A stretch of DNA of 64,000 nt, taken from the NCBI GenBank assembly GCA_964432985.1, contig CAYSPT010000005.1:1-64000 (forward strand), written 5' to 3'. The notes beneath the pieces are model-generated. The model ran no database searches. It saw nothing but the letters and a program-made list of their open reading frames with translations, and was not told the DNA's origin. Source of the DNA: CAYSPT01 sp964432985. GTDB taxonomy: Bacteria; Muiribacteriota; CAYSPT01. This document shows positions 1 to 8,902 of the stretch, piece after piece (position 1 is the first letter of the stretch; each line of letters opens with the position of its first letter). The translations under genes were made by a program, and so were the position numbers.

Positions 1-59
1 CAAAGGATCGTTCGAGCCGGCAACCGTCTGCTCGTCGTTCACTCGCTGTCCTTATTGTT

Positions 60-704
60 TCACGCTTGGGTCACGCCAGTATCTCCGGCAGCCTGAAGTA
101 AATTGACACTTTGTACAATTTGGATTTTTTTTGATTTCATTTCTTGAATGGCTTTTTCAACATCGCCCGGATTCAAGTTCACACCCCGGGTAGCATCTTC
201 AACCACGTAGGTTTTGAATCCCAGCATTTGAGCATCCAGGGCGGTGTATTTAACACAATAGTCAGTAGCCAGGCCGACGATGTAGATATCCGTGACTTTC
301 AAGTCTCTAAGGTAACTCTCCAGGCCGGTAGCGGTTTGCCTGTCATTTTCAAAGAAACCGCTGTAACTATCGATCCGTTTATTGATCCCTTTTTGTAGCA
401 CGTGATTGATTCTGGCGGTATCCAGCGAAGGAATGAAGTCTGCACCGGGAGTATGCTGCACACAATGGACGGGCCATAGGATTTGTTCAATACCGCGTAA
501 CTGGATTACTTCGCCAGGGGATTTGTTATGGTGCACCGCGAAACTTTCATGATCCTCAGGATGCCAGTCCTGGGTCGCCACCACTAAATCGAATAGTGTT
601 TGAAACTGGTTGACGACCGGAACAATTGTATCTCCATCGGGGACGGCCAATGCTCCTGACGGCGCAAAATCGTTTTGAATATCAACTACTAGTAAAGCTT
701 CCAT
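60..704 (-). CDS. pncA: Nicotinamidase / isochorismatase-family hydrolase
   Basis: Predicted cytosolic cysteine hydrolase that converts nicotinamide to nicotinate and ammonia in NAD salvage. The N-terminal VDIQNDF supplies the catalytic Asp and DWHPEDHESF the metal-binding Asp and His residues. A Lys lies in the KGINKR stretch, and the nucleophilic Cys is in GLATDYCVKYTALDA. About 214 residues is normal for the family. I chose the ATG at 704 because GGGAGA lies five bases upstream; the frame stays open to a TTG four codons earlier that has no ribosome site. A related isochorismatase-family amidase is possible, but the DWHPEDH and C-terminal motifs favour nicotinamidase. Confidence 0.88.
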   Translation of the reverse strand: MEALLVVDIQNDFAPSGALAVPDGDTIVPVVNQFQTLFDLVVATQDWHPEDHESFAVHHNKSPGEVIQLRGIEQILWPVHCVQHTPGADFIPSLDTARINHVLQKGINKRIDSYSGFFENDRQTATGLESYLRDLKVTDIYIVGLATDYCVKYTALDAQMLGFKTYVVEDATRGVNLNPGDVEKAIQEMKSKKIQIVQSVNLLQAAGDTGVTQA

Positions 705-770
705 GATCTCTCCCAACCACGCTCTATGCAGGTAAAAAAGAAGAACAGCGAGGCGCCGAATCGTCGGCTA

Positions 771-1604
771 CTAATCGACTCTGGCCGCAATTCGCACACC
801 ACCCAGATTGCCGCCTGAAAAGAGCTGTAACATTTTTTCGTAAAAATAGTCCAGGGCTTGCGTAGTTTCTTTACCGTGAACAGAAATCGAACGCTGGAAA
901 TTCTCTTTGAATTTGGCTGCGCGTTCCTCTACAAAGAGGGACCAAACGTCACTCATATCGGTTACTGAAATTTCCGTAAATCCGCTTGCAGCAAGTTGCC
1001 CTTGATAGACGTCAAGGGTCGGAAGATAACTGCAATAAACATCTCTTGACAATATAGTCGTTTCCTCCTGGGGAAAATCGCCCTTCTTATAAAAATCCTC
1101 TATGAAGATCTGTCCTGCCGGGTTGAGAACTTCATGGCATTTGCCTAACAAGCGCTTACGATCGGGAATATGTAAAAATGATAACCAGCTCACCACACAA
1201 TCAAAGGTATCATGTTCAAATGGATACCCGAGAAAATCGCCGCAGATATGCCATACACGATTACGAAGGCCGCACCGCATGGTCAGGGAGCATGCTATTT
1301 CATGTAACTCCGGCTGCAATTCGATGGCTGTTACGTGACACTTCGTTTTGTGAGAGAGATATCGTGCCGGCCCGCCGATACCGGAACCGACTTCAATAAG
1401 CCGGGTATCCGGAGTGATTCTTAAAGCATTAATAGCATCATCAACAGCCTCGGTCCCCAAATAATGGTACTGGTCAAATTGAGCCAGTTTATCGACGGTT
1501 AAAGGCTCATTTTCTTTGATCCCGAGTGCCTTTAGTTCATTGTAAACCCGGTCCGGCCGGTGATAAAGCTTCATTGTTTTGATATCTTCTGATAAATTAG
1601 CCAT
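771..1604 (-). CDS. Class I SAM-dependent methyltransferase
   Basis: A 277-residue cytosolic methyltransferase. The SAM-binding motif I is LIEVGSGIGGPARYLS near residue 70, followed by the acidic residue of motif II in VTAIELQPE and the post-motif DTFDCVVSWLSFLHI. The arrangement resembles the sarcosine/phosphoethanolamine N-methyltransferase and tocopherol methyltransferase group (Methyltransf_11). The substrate cannot be told from sequence. It lies 66 bases downstream of, and on the same strand as, the nicotinamidase start, so co-transcription is possible; a nicotinamide or amine methyl acceptor is only a guess. Confidence 0.75.
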   Translation of the reverse strand: MANLSEDIKTMKLYHRPDRVYNELKALGIKENEPLTVDKLAQFDQYHYLGTEAVDDAINALRITPDTRLIEVGSGIGGPARYLSHKTKCHVTAIELQPELHEIACSLTMRCGLRNRVWHICGDFLGYPFEHDTFDCVVSWLSFLHIPDRKRLLGKCHEVLNPAGQIFIEDFYKKGDFPQEETTILSRDVYCSYLPTLDVYQGQLAASGFTEISVTDMSDVWSLFVEERAAKFKENFQRSISVHGKETTQALDYFYEKMLQLFSGGNLGGVRIAARVD

Positions 1605-1675
1605 ATCTTCATGTTCTCATCAAAGAATGCAATGTTCAAGAGAAATATTCCTGGGGGTGAAATGTTCAGGTCGGT

Positions 1676-1705
1676 TTGACAATAGCTTTGGAAACATCAT
1701 ATATT
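1676..1705 (+). promoter_or_regulatory. Sigma70-type promoter for the MscS channel gene
   Basis: TTGACA at 1676-1681 and TATATT at 1700-1705 are separated by 18 bases. The implied start of transcription near 1712 lies about 27 bases before the chosen ATG at 1739, which rules out a longer protein beginning at 1676. Confidence 0.65.
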
Positions 1706-1738
1706 CTTTTGCAAAGAAGAACGGATAGGGAGAAATAC

Positions 1739-2839
1739 ATGTTGAATTTATTAGAAAAAACGTACTATGGCAACACTATCTGGCAGTGGGCTCTGGCCCT
1801 GGTTCTCATTGCCCTGTCCATAATAGCCGGGAAACTGCTCTACTGGTTCATAGGGAAAGTCATCAAGAGGTTCACCGCCAAAACGGAGACGCAGCTCGAC
1901 GATATCATCGTCGACATGATCGAAGAACCGCTGGTTTTCATCGGAGTAGTGTACTGTATCTGGCTCAGCCTGGGAACGCTGCAGTTGCCGCCGGTCGCCC
2001 AGAAATGGATAGCAAATATCTTTCACGGATTGGTAATCATCAACATTGCCTGGCTCATTTCCAGGACGGTTGACGCCTTGCTGGAGCATTATCTCGTCCC
2101 GCTGGCGGCTAAATCGGAAACCGACCTGGATGATGTTCTGCTGCCCATCGTCCGGACCACCTTCAGGTTTGCCGTCTGGGCCCTGGCGATTATCGTAGCC
2201 ATGAACAACGCCGGATATGATGTGGGAGCGGTCCTGGCGGGCCTCGGTATCGGCGGTCTGGCCATCGCCATGGCGGCAAAAGAGACCGTGTCCAACATGT
2301 TCGGAGGGGCCACTATCATGACCACCCGGCCGTTCACCATGGGGGAGCGGATCCGGGTATCCGGGATCGATGGGTGGGTTATAGATATCGGTCTGCGTAC
2401 CACCACGGTGCGTGATTTTTGCGGTCATCACCACATCATCCCGAACAAAATATTCACCGACAAAATTATCGAGAATGTAGACGCCGAACCGAGTTACTTC
2501 CACCGGGACATGATCCATATGCGCCATGACACCAGCCTGGAGCAGATGCAGGCCGCCATGGATATACTGAAGGACATCGTGCTTACCGGTGATTTGTTTG
2601 ATAATGATTACTGGATCACCTTCGAAGCAGTGGGTGAGTACTCGCTGGATCTCGAGTTCTGGTATGGTATTAAGAAGCTGCTTCCATCTGAGAAGCCGGT
2701 CTACGGCACCGGGTACAAGAAGCAGTCGGTGGCCAGAAACTACCTGTACCTGGAAATCATGAAGAGATTCCGGGAACAAGGCCTTAAATTCGCGCTGCCG
2801 CTGCAGATAAGGATGCCGCTGCCCGAGAATGCGTCTTAA
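1739..2839 (+). CDS. MscS-family small-conductance mechanosensitive channel
   Basis: Inner-membrane channel, 366 residues, expected to open under membrane tension during hypo-osmotic shock. Four or five hydrophobic helices precede the conserved pore helix GLGIGGLAIAMAAKETVSN. This is followed by the beta domain signature FTMGERIRVSGIDGWV and the usual IIPN loop. The ATG at 1739 is chosen because GGGAG lies six bases upstream and because the promoter at 1676-1705 excludes earlier starts. The C-terminal cytoplasmic domain is full length. It is convergent with the glycan cluster that ends at 2848. Confidence 0.9.
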   Translation: MLNLLEKTYYGNTIWQWALALVLIALSIIAGKLLYWFIGKVIKRFTAKTETQLDDIIVDMIEEPLVFIGVVYCIWLSLGTLQLPPVAQKWIANIFHGLVIINIAWLISRTVDALLEHYLVPLAAKSETDLDDVLLPIVRTTFRFAVWALAIIVAMNNAGYDVGAVLAGLGIGGLAIAMAAKETVSNMFGGATIMTTRPFTMGERIRVSGIDGWVIDIGLRTTTVRDFCGHHHIIPNKIFTDKIIENVDAEPSYFHRDMIHMRHDTSLEQMQAAMDILKDIVLTGDLFDNDYWITFEAVGEYSLDLEFWYGIKKLLPSEKPVYGTGYKKQSVARNYLYLEIMKRFREQGLKFALPLQIRMPLPENAS

Positions 2840-2847
2840 AGCGCTTG

Positions 2848-5082
2848 TTATTTCCAGTGGCTCAAGTCCAGGTTTAGCAGCTTTTCCAGGTTGCTGATAT
2901 CTTCCTTGAACACGTTTCTCAGCTGGTCCCTGGTGACGGGATTCATTGCAGGCTGTTTGAACGGGACCGAGTTTAATGAGATTATCGTTCTTTTGACCCC
3001 CATTTGCTTCATGAAACGTACCAAAAAACTCAATCGCAGGTAGATAAGCGAGCGGGTGACAGTTTCCATGATATCCAGTACGCACCTGAACCTGACTTTT
3101 TTAAGGATGTTCGATTTTTGCTGTATAAGTTCGGGAGCCAGGGAAGCGTCAACCCCCAGGAATTCAAAAAGCTTTTTAAGCACCGATTCGGGGTCAGCAA
3201 CGATGTCATCGAACAAAATTACGTGCATCCGGTCTTTTGAAAAATACTGCAACACCCGTTGGAGCTGCTCGAAATACAGTCCTTTTCCGATGTATTCTGC
3301 TTCTTCCTCCAGCGCGTCTTCAAAGGTCCTTTTTTCCGCCAGGGTGTAATAACGGTGCATTCCATACTCGGAATACGCCCGATCCATGGGATTCCTGAGG
3401 CAGACGATCAGCTTGACGTCGGGAAAGTGTTCTTTTATCAGGGCCGGCGCCGTCTTATCATGTAAATAATGGGGCGAAAACTCGCCGATGAGGTTGTCTT
3501 TTTTGCAGTGCAGAAAATGCTTTTTATACCATGAAAAGGATTTGTTATGGTCCTTATTGATGTACTTGCGGGCAAACGAGACTGTTTCGTTGAAATAGCG
3601 GACCTCTTTCGGCTCGGAAAAGCTGACCTCGGGGTGCTCGAAGAGACAGTCGGTTAACCAGGTGGTACCTGATTTCGAGGCCCCTATTCCAATAAAATCG
3701 ACACGTAAATCTTCTGTCATCGAGTTGCTGCCTTCAGATTCTTGCTCGTCTCGGTTTTGTACTCCTATGCTTTGTGCTTCCGTGCTGCACGGTGCGAAAA
3801 ACCGGTAGTAAACGAAGGCTGCGGCCGCCACCAGGCCGATCATGGTGGTAATGGTGGTGCCCCAGGCCGCCCCGACAGGACCGTAGGCGGGGATCAGCTT
3901 GAGATTCAAAACAAAATTCAAAGCGATGAGCGGCACGACGATACCGAGCATGAGATACGGTTTGTTGTCCGCCACCATAATGGCGCTCAGGGTGATCAGG
4001 TAGGTGAAGAAGGTCGAACCGATTATCAGCACCGACAGGATGTGCGCCGCTGGTAGATAGGTATCGGAGAAACAAACGCTGATAATTGTCCCGGACGCGG
4101 TGCTCCCCACTATGGCCAGCGGGATTGCCAGGATGGAAAGCATGAGCAGGGCCTGTTTTATGTGTGATCTGGCCTGTTCCGGCCGACCTTCGGACAGCGA
4201 GTGTACCAGCGTGGGAAACAGGGTGGCGGAGAGGCCCAGGAATATGAAATACGGCGCTTTGGCCAGCATGCCGGCCAGCGTGTAGTATCCGGTCTGCGCC
4301 GCGTCTTCGGTCAAGGCTTTCACGCAGAACAAGCCAAGGCTCAATAGCAGCTGGTGGGTCAGGGCCAGCAGGATAATGGGGATGGCAAACCTCACCATGG
4401 CGGACCCGTCGCAGTCCGCTTGTTCACCTGCGGAAAGAGAGGTATTGTACGGTTGAGCAGCATCATTTGACTGAGCGGTACCGTGCGCTTGCGTGATATC
4501 ATACGACCGACAGAATAAAAATGCGGCGGCCAGCCCCACCAGCGAAGCGAGTATGTTTCCGACCAGGGCGCCGGTGAGGGAATATCCCAGGAAGACCAGC
4601 AGGGAAATCGCGGTCACTTTGCTCAGCGAGTAAACCACCAGGCTGATGGTCTGTCGCCCGAAATCCCGCCGTCCGTTCATCACTCCCGCATACAGGTGAA
4701 ACAGGGCATAGACCGGGATGTCAAACCCCGCGATCCACAGGTACGTAGTCAGCCGCTTATCTCCCAGTAAACCTGCTATCATGGGGGCCATGGCCAGGAG
4801 AAGCAGGAGGACTGCCCCTGAGTGGACTATTTGCATCCTGGTTGCCTTCTTCTTGATGGCGGTGGTCAGATGGCTGGTCTCGGCAACATACTTTTTTACC
4901 GCCGTGGGAATCCCGGTGATGACCGTCAGTTCCACCCAGATCAACAGCGACATGATCACCCCGTACATCCCGTAGTACTGTGGTCCGAGATACCGGCTCA
5001 GAACCAGGTGGACGGTGTACCCGCACACCAGAAAGACCGCTTTCCCCGCCATCAGGCAGGCGGTGCCCCTGACCATTCTCAT
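2848..5082 (-). CDS. Polysaccharide flippase fused to a sulfotransferase
   Basis: One 744-residue frame holds two enzymes. Residues 1 to about 430 are a 12-14 helix MATE/Wzx-type oligosaccharide flippase (LSRYLGPQYYGMYGVI, then repeated hydrophobic segments). After a polar linker of about 25 residues, a PAPS-dependent sulfotransferase begins near residue 455. It has the 5'-phosphosulfate loop GIGASKSGTTWL and the 3'-phosphate motif CLRNPMDRAYSEYGMH. The start ATG at 5082 overlaps the stop of the upstream gene as ATGA. No stop lies between the domains, and the internal ATG at 3720 has only a distant GAAGG. The fusion suggests sulfation of a lipid-linked or exported glycan, made by the glycosyltransferases encoded just upstream. 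Confidence 0.82.
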   Translation of the reverse strand: MRMVRGTACLMAGKAVFLVCGYTVHLVLSRYLGPQYYGMYGVIMSLLIWVELTVITGIPTAVKKYVAETSHLTTAIKKKATRMQIVHSGAVLLLLLAMAPMIAGLLGDKRLTTYLWIAGFDIPVYALFHLYAGVMNGRRDFGRQTISLVVYSLSKVTAISLLVFLGYSLTGALVGNILASLVGLAAAFLFCRSYDITQAHGTAQSNDAAQPYNTSLSAGEQADCDGSAMVRFAIPIILLALTHQLLLSLGLFCVKALTEDAAQTGYYTLAGMLAKAPYFIFLGLSATLFPTLVHSLSEGRPEQARSHIKQALLMLSILAIPLAIVGSTASGTIISVCFSDTYLPAAHILSVLIIGSTFFTYLITLSAIMVADNKPYLMLGIVVPLIALNFVLNLKLIPAYGPVGAAWGTTITTMIGLVAAAAFVYYRFFAPCSTEAQSIGVQNRDEQESEGSNSMTEDLRVDFIGIGASKSGTTWLTDCLFEHPEVSFSEPKEVRYFNETVSFARKYINKDHNKSFSWYKKHFLHCKKDNLIGEFSPHYLHDKTAPALIKEHFPDVKLIVCLRNPMDRAYSEYGMHRYYTLAEKRTFEDALEEEAEYIGKGLYFEQLQRVLQYFSKDRMHVILFDDIVADPESVLKKLFEFLGVDASLAPELIQQKSNILKKVRFRCVLDIMETVTRSLIYLRLSFLVRFMKQMGVKRTIISLNSVPFKQPAMNPVTRDQLRNVFKEDISNLEKLLNLDLSHWK

Positions 5083-6902
5083 CGTGGTGCCTTTTTCTGC
5101 AGTTCCCGGGCCCGGTTCATGGCATTTTCTGCTTCCTCTGTGCGGCCGGTCTTGAGATAGAGTTTCCCAAGGTTGTGCTGGACTTCGTAGTTGTTCGGAT
5201 TGACCGCCGCGGCACGCTGGCACAGTTCGAGCGCTTCATCGAGGCCGCCGGCCTGGTAATGGATGGCGGCTAGGTTGACCATGGCCCTGACATGGTGCGG
5301 CCTGAGCATCAATGTTTGCTCGTATTCACACCGGGCCTTTTCCAGCCATCCTTCCTGGTGGTAGAACCAACCCCGGTTGAAGTGGGCCAACGGGTAGTTC
5401 TGGTTCTGCTCCAGGCACCGTTCGATCTCCTGCTCCACCTTTTCTGACCACCCTTCCGTGTTGTAATACAGCAGGGCCAGGTTGTGGTGGGGAAGAAAAT
5501 AGGTGGGAGCTATCTCCAGGGCCCGGTTCAGGTGGATTACCGCCTTTTCGTTCAAGCCCTTCTTGTGCAGAAAAGCCCCATAATTGTTGTGTGCCCGGGC
5601 GCAATCCGGTGCTATCTCCACTGTTTTCCCCCACAGGGTAAGGGGATCTTTCCAATCCCGGTTGCGCACCACGGTCCGGGCGGAAAACAGGATGATAATG
5701 ATTGCCAGTACCAGGTATCCGGCTATTCGCGCTTTTGGGAACCGCCACGTCTGGGCGGCCAGCCAGGCCAGCAGCAGGCAGAAGCCGGCGGAGGGCAGGT
5801 AAAGATAATGTTCGGCCACCATTTCGTGGTGGGGAATAATCCGTGACACGGGCAGGATGGTTATAAAGAACCACAGGGCGGCAAACACCGCCGGTGTCTT
5901 GCGGCGGAATCGAACGGTCAGAAGAATAATTGCCGCCAGCAGAACGAAGCTGAATATGGTTTTAATCTCGAAAAACGACTGTGAGAGCGGAAATGCATTG
6001 TACGAATAGTCGGCGTTCAAGGTAAGGGGGAAGAAGAGTATCTTGATATAGAAACACACAATCCTGGCCGCCGTCAGCAGGTTGCTGTACCTGGTTCCTT
6101 TATAGGCGCTTTGCAGCACTCTTTTCTCCGCGGTTAAAACCGTCATAGAATAGTTCTGTAAGACGAACCAGGTGTACAACCCTCCTGCGAGAAACAACAG
6201 CAGGTACTGGTATTTGTACTTCTTAATGATGTTTATAATCCTGCTGATACTTATTATCCTTCTGATGCTTATCCCTCTGCTGATGTTCGTCTGTTCCCCT
6301 GGTTCGTAGCAGACATCGTACGCCACTAACAGCACGGGCAGGGTCACCGCCATCTCCTTGGTGAACAGCCCGAGCAGGTAGGCGGCCACGGTCAGCAGCA
6401 GGTATTTCTTACGGGGGCTGCTTCTGAATAGCAGGAACCAGTAAAATCCTGCCAGGTAAAAAAGGGTCGAAAGCACATCTCTTCGTCCGGAGATATAGGT
6501 CACAGCGTCGGTGTGGACCGGGTGGACAGCGAAGAGAATGGCGGTAATGAGCGCTATCTTGTGGTTCTTCAGCAGGTGACCAGCAATCAGATATAGAATC
6601 ATCGATGCCACTATGTGGTAAAAAATATTGAAAACGTGATAGCCTGCGGGATTAAGACCGGAAAAAAAGTAGTCAATACAGTAAGAAATGGTTCTGATCG
6701 GGCGGTAGTCCGGCTTATCGCCGGTCAGGCCAAGGATATCAGGGATGTTCTTGAAGCTCTGGATGGAGTACTTGTTTACCACCTGGTCCAGGTCGTCGAA
6801 TACAAATTCGTTCCCCAGGCTGTTGCCGTACACGATCCACGAAGCGGCAGCGATCAGGATGAAGGCGGTTATCTGTTGTTTAACGTTCACGTTGCTTTTC
6901 AC
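5079..6902 (-). CDS. GT-C fold membrane glycosyltransferase-like protein with C-terminal TPRs
   Basis: About 607 residues. The first 400 hold ten or more membrane helices with the early acidic pair FVFDDLDQVV and the motif FAVHPVHTDAVTYISGRRD. Both are typical of TMTC/PMT-like O-mannosyltransferase relatives that use polyprenyl-phosphate sugars on the outer face of the membrane. The last 180 residues are five or six tetratricopeptide repeats (for example AHNNYGAFLHKKGLNEKAV). The start is uncertain: GTG at 6902 or 6890 both fall inside the 3' end of the upstream glycosyltransferase gene. The 3' end overlaps the flippase start. It probably glycosylates an exported protein or glycan. Confidence 0.75.
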   Translation of the reverse strand: MKSNVNVKQQITAFILIAAASWIVYGNSLGNEFVFDDLDQVVNKYSIQSFKNIPDILGLTGDKPDYRPIRTISYCIDYFFSGLNPAGYHVFNIFYHIVASMILYLIAGHLLKNHKIALITAILFAVHPVHTDAVTYISGRRDVLSTLFYLAGFYWFLLFRSSPRKKYLLLTVAAYLLGLFTKEMAVTLPVLLVAYDVCYEPGEQTNISRGISIRRIISISRIINIIKKYKYQYLLLFLAGGLYTWFVLQNYSMTVLTAEKRVLQSAYKGTRYSNLLTAARIVCFYIKILFFPLTLNADYSYNAFPLSQSFFEIKTIFSFVLLAAIILLTVRFRRKTPAVFAALWFFITILPVSRIIPHHEMVAEHYLYLPSAGFCLLLAWLAAQTWRFPKARIAGYLVLAIIIILFSARTVVRNRDWKDPLTLWGKTVEIAPDCARAHNNYGAFLHKKGLNEKAVIHLNRALEIAPTYFLPHHNLALLYYNTEGWSEKVEQEIERCLEQNQNYPLAHFNRGWFYHQEGWLEKARCEYEQTLMLRPHHVRAMVNLAAIHYQAGGLDEALELCQRAAAVNPNNYEVQHNLGKLYLKTGRTEEAENAMNRARELQKKAPR

Positions 6903-7860
6903 GAAGCGTCTCGCGGCCGTCCCCCAGTACGGTATTGTTTCCAAGGATCATGCGGATGGAGTACTGGTCTTCGTTGCGGCGCTGACTTACTATCATCTCG
7001 CTTAAAAGTCCCATGGAGATAAATTGGCCGCCCATGATGAGCAGCAGCACACCCAGGGTCAACAGCGGCCGGTGTCCGATATGCTGCCCCATGAACCAGA
7101 TGACGGCCAGGTAGGAATTGATGACAAACCCGCTCACGCCAAGCAGCAGGCCGATCAGCCCGAACAAGTAGAGCGGGCTGCTGGCGTATTTGGTCAGAAA
7201 AAGGATAGTCAGAAAATCCCAGGCTCCCCGCCAAATTCTGGCCGCGCCGTACCTGGATTTCCCGTACTTTCTCGGGTGGTGTTCTACCTGCACCTCACTG
7301 ATACGGGCGCCTTTCCAGCAGGCCAGGACCGGTATAAACCGATGCAGTTCGCCGTATAGATTAAGCTCTTGGGCAATTTCTCTTCTGTAGGCTTTAAGAC
7401 CGGAGTTGAAGTCGTGAAGTTTTATCCCGGTGAGAAGGGCGGTAACGCCGTTGAATATCCTGGACAGGACCCGCTTGAAAAGCGAATCGGCCCGCTTGAC
7501 TCTCCAGGCGGACACAAGATCATGCCCGGTGTGTATTTCGGCAATCAACGTGGGGATCTCCCGCGGTTCATCCTGCAGGTCGCAGTCCATGGTAACAACG
7601 ATATCTCCCTCGGCGTGCTGGAATCCGCAGTGCAACGCAGCTGATTTTCCGAAATTCTTTCGAAACCGGATTATCCTGACACTGCTGTCCCGGTGGTGGA
7701 TCTCTTCCAGGATTGAAAAAGAATCATCGGTGCTTCCGTCATCGATGAAAATGATTTCGTGCTTGCCATCCAATGTATCAAGCGTTTCCACCAGTTTTGT
7801 GTACAGATCATTGATAATCTCGGCTTCATTGAAGAGAGGAATCAGTATTGAAATATCCAC
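6880..7860 (-). CDS. GT2 polyprenyl-phosphate glycosyltransferase (DPM1/GtrB-like)
   Basis: A 326-residue enzyme with an N-terminal GT-A domain: ISILIPLFNEAEII, the nucleotide-binding IFIDDGSTDDS, and the metal-binding VTMDCDLQDEP. Two C-terminal membrane helices follow (GLIGLLLGVSGFVINSYLAV and LLTLGVLLLIMGGQFISMG). This architecture belongs to undecaprenyl-phosphate mannose or glucose synthases. It would supply the lipid-linked sugar used by the GT-C protein encoded directly downstream, whose start it overlaps. Confidence 0.88.
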   Translation of the reverse strand: MDISILIPLFNEAEIINDLYTKLVETLDTLDGKHEIIFIDDGSTDDSFSILEEIHHRDSSVRIIRFRKNFGKSAALHCGFQHAEGDIVVTMDCDLQDEPREIPTLIAEIHTGHDLVSAWRVKRADSLFKRVLSRIFNGVTALLTGIKLHDFNSGLKAYRREIAQELNLYGELHRFIPVLACWKGARISEVQVEHHPRKYGKSRYGAARIWRGAWDFLTILFLTKYASSPLYLFGLIGLLLGVSGFVINSYLAVIWFMGQHIGHRPLLTLGVLLLIMGGQFISMGLLSEMIVSQRRNEDQYSIRMILGNNTVLGDGRETLREKQRER

Positions 7861-7992
7861 GTTATCCCGCGCTTTCTTCCAGCAGAAGGATTATAGCATA
7901 AGCGCTCTGAGTAGTGCCACTTTCAGCGGTGGTTCGCCTGGTCATTCACCGGTAACCACCTGTCATTGCCAGGCTTGACCGGGCAATCCACC

Positions 7993-8901
7993 TCACTTTG
8001 TATGCTTATAGTGTTTCCATAAACCGAGGGCCGCGCCCCAGCACCAGGCCACTTTGGTGGCGTAGACAGACGGAATCGTCCAGAAGAGCTTAGCCAGGTT
8101 GTTGTCGCGCAGGTATATTCTGACGGTTGCCTCCAGCGCCAGCAGCGGGGATGCTGCCATCAGAAAAACCGGTGAGCGGAAAAGGTAGGGAGTATTCAGC
8201 AGAGACCGGTATCGGTTGCGCAGGATGATAGTTTCAGCGGCATGGGTGGCGGAGTAATGTACAATACCGGCCAGGGTGGTGCGGTCATGGTCATGGATGA
8301 CTACTGCCCCGGGTACGAACATGGCGCGGTATCCTTTGGCCTGTGCCCGAAGCATGATCTCCCATTCCTCGGCGTATTTCCTGTTGGGTTGAAAACCGTT
8401 AAGTTCCTTTATTACCGTCCGCCGGAACGCCATGTTGGCTCCGGCAATAACTTCGGTGATACGGGCTTTTCGGCCTGGCATGAAAGCATGGTATTGGGCA
8501 ATGTTGTGGCAGAGCTTGGCGTAGGGCCGGGCCGGACTAGCTACTGCTCCGCCGGCAATGGGCTCACGATTTAAAGCGGCGCTCATCCGCTCGACCCACT
8601 GTTCGTCGGCGATACAGTCATCGTCAATGAAAAGCAGGTGATCCCCGCTTGACTTGTCTATTCCCCGGTTGCGGCCAATACTTTGACCGACGTTAACGTC
8701 CATCCGAACATACTGCAGGTTCGGAAGCCCGCTTCGCATCCGGTCACATATCCTGGCCGTATCGTCGGTGGAAGCGTCGTCCACCACCACCACCTCGAAC
8801 CGGTCAGGCGTCAGGCTTTGCCGGGTGAGCGAGCCCAGAACCCGCTCAAGGATGGGCGCCCGGTTGTAGGTGGAAATAATCACGCTGATTGATGAAGGCA
8901 T
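7993..8901 (-). CDS. GT2 family glycosyltransferase
   Basis: A 302-residue family 2 glycosyltransferase. It begins ISVIISTYNRAPILERVL, with the UDP-sugar site VVVVDDASTDDTARI and the DxD-type FIDDDCIADEQW. A C-terminal hydrophobic stretch (FRSPVFLMAASPLLALEATV) suggests membrane association. It starts one base after the neighbouring glycosyltransferase gene ends, so the two are probably co-translated. The sugar and acceptor are unknown; transfer to a surface glycan is inferred from the surrounding genes. Confidence 0.85.
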   Translation of the reverse strand: MPSSISVIISTYNRAPILERVLGSLTRQSLTPDRFEVVVVDDASTDDTARICDRMRSGLPNLQYVRMDVNVGQSIGRNRGIDKSSGDHLLFIDDDCIADEQWVERMSAALNREPIAGGAVASPARPYAKLCHNIAQYHAFMPGRKARITEVIAGANMAFRRTVIKELNGFQPNRKYAEEWEIMLRAQAKGYRAMFVPGAVVIHDHDRTTLAGIVHYSATHAAETIILRNRYRSLLNTPYLFRSPVFLMAASPLLALEATVRIYLRDNNLAKLFWTIPSVYATKVAWCWGAALGLWKHYKHTK

Positions 8902-8902
8902 G

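Noticed and set aside
1..59. Gene end at the left window edge
   Set aside because: The 59 bases show no frame that can be assigned to a protein.
1751..3085. A 444-codon open frame on the minus strand over the MscS gene
   Set aside because: It lies opposite the conserved channel gene, has proline/glycine/arginine-rich shadow composition, no ribosome site and no recognisable domain.
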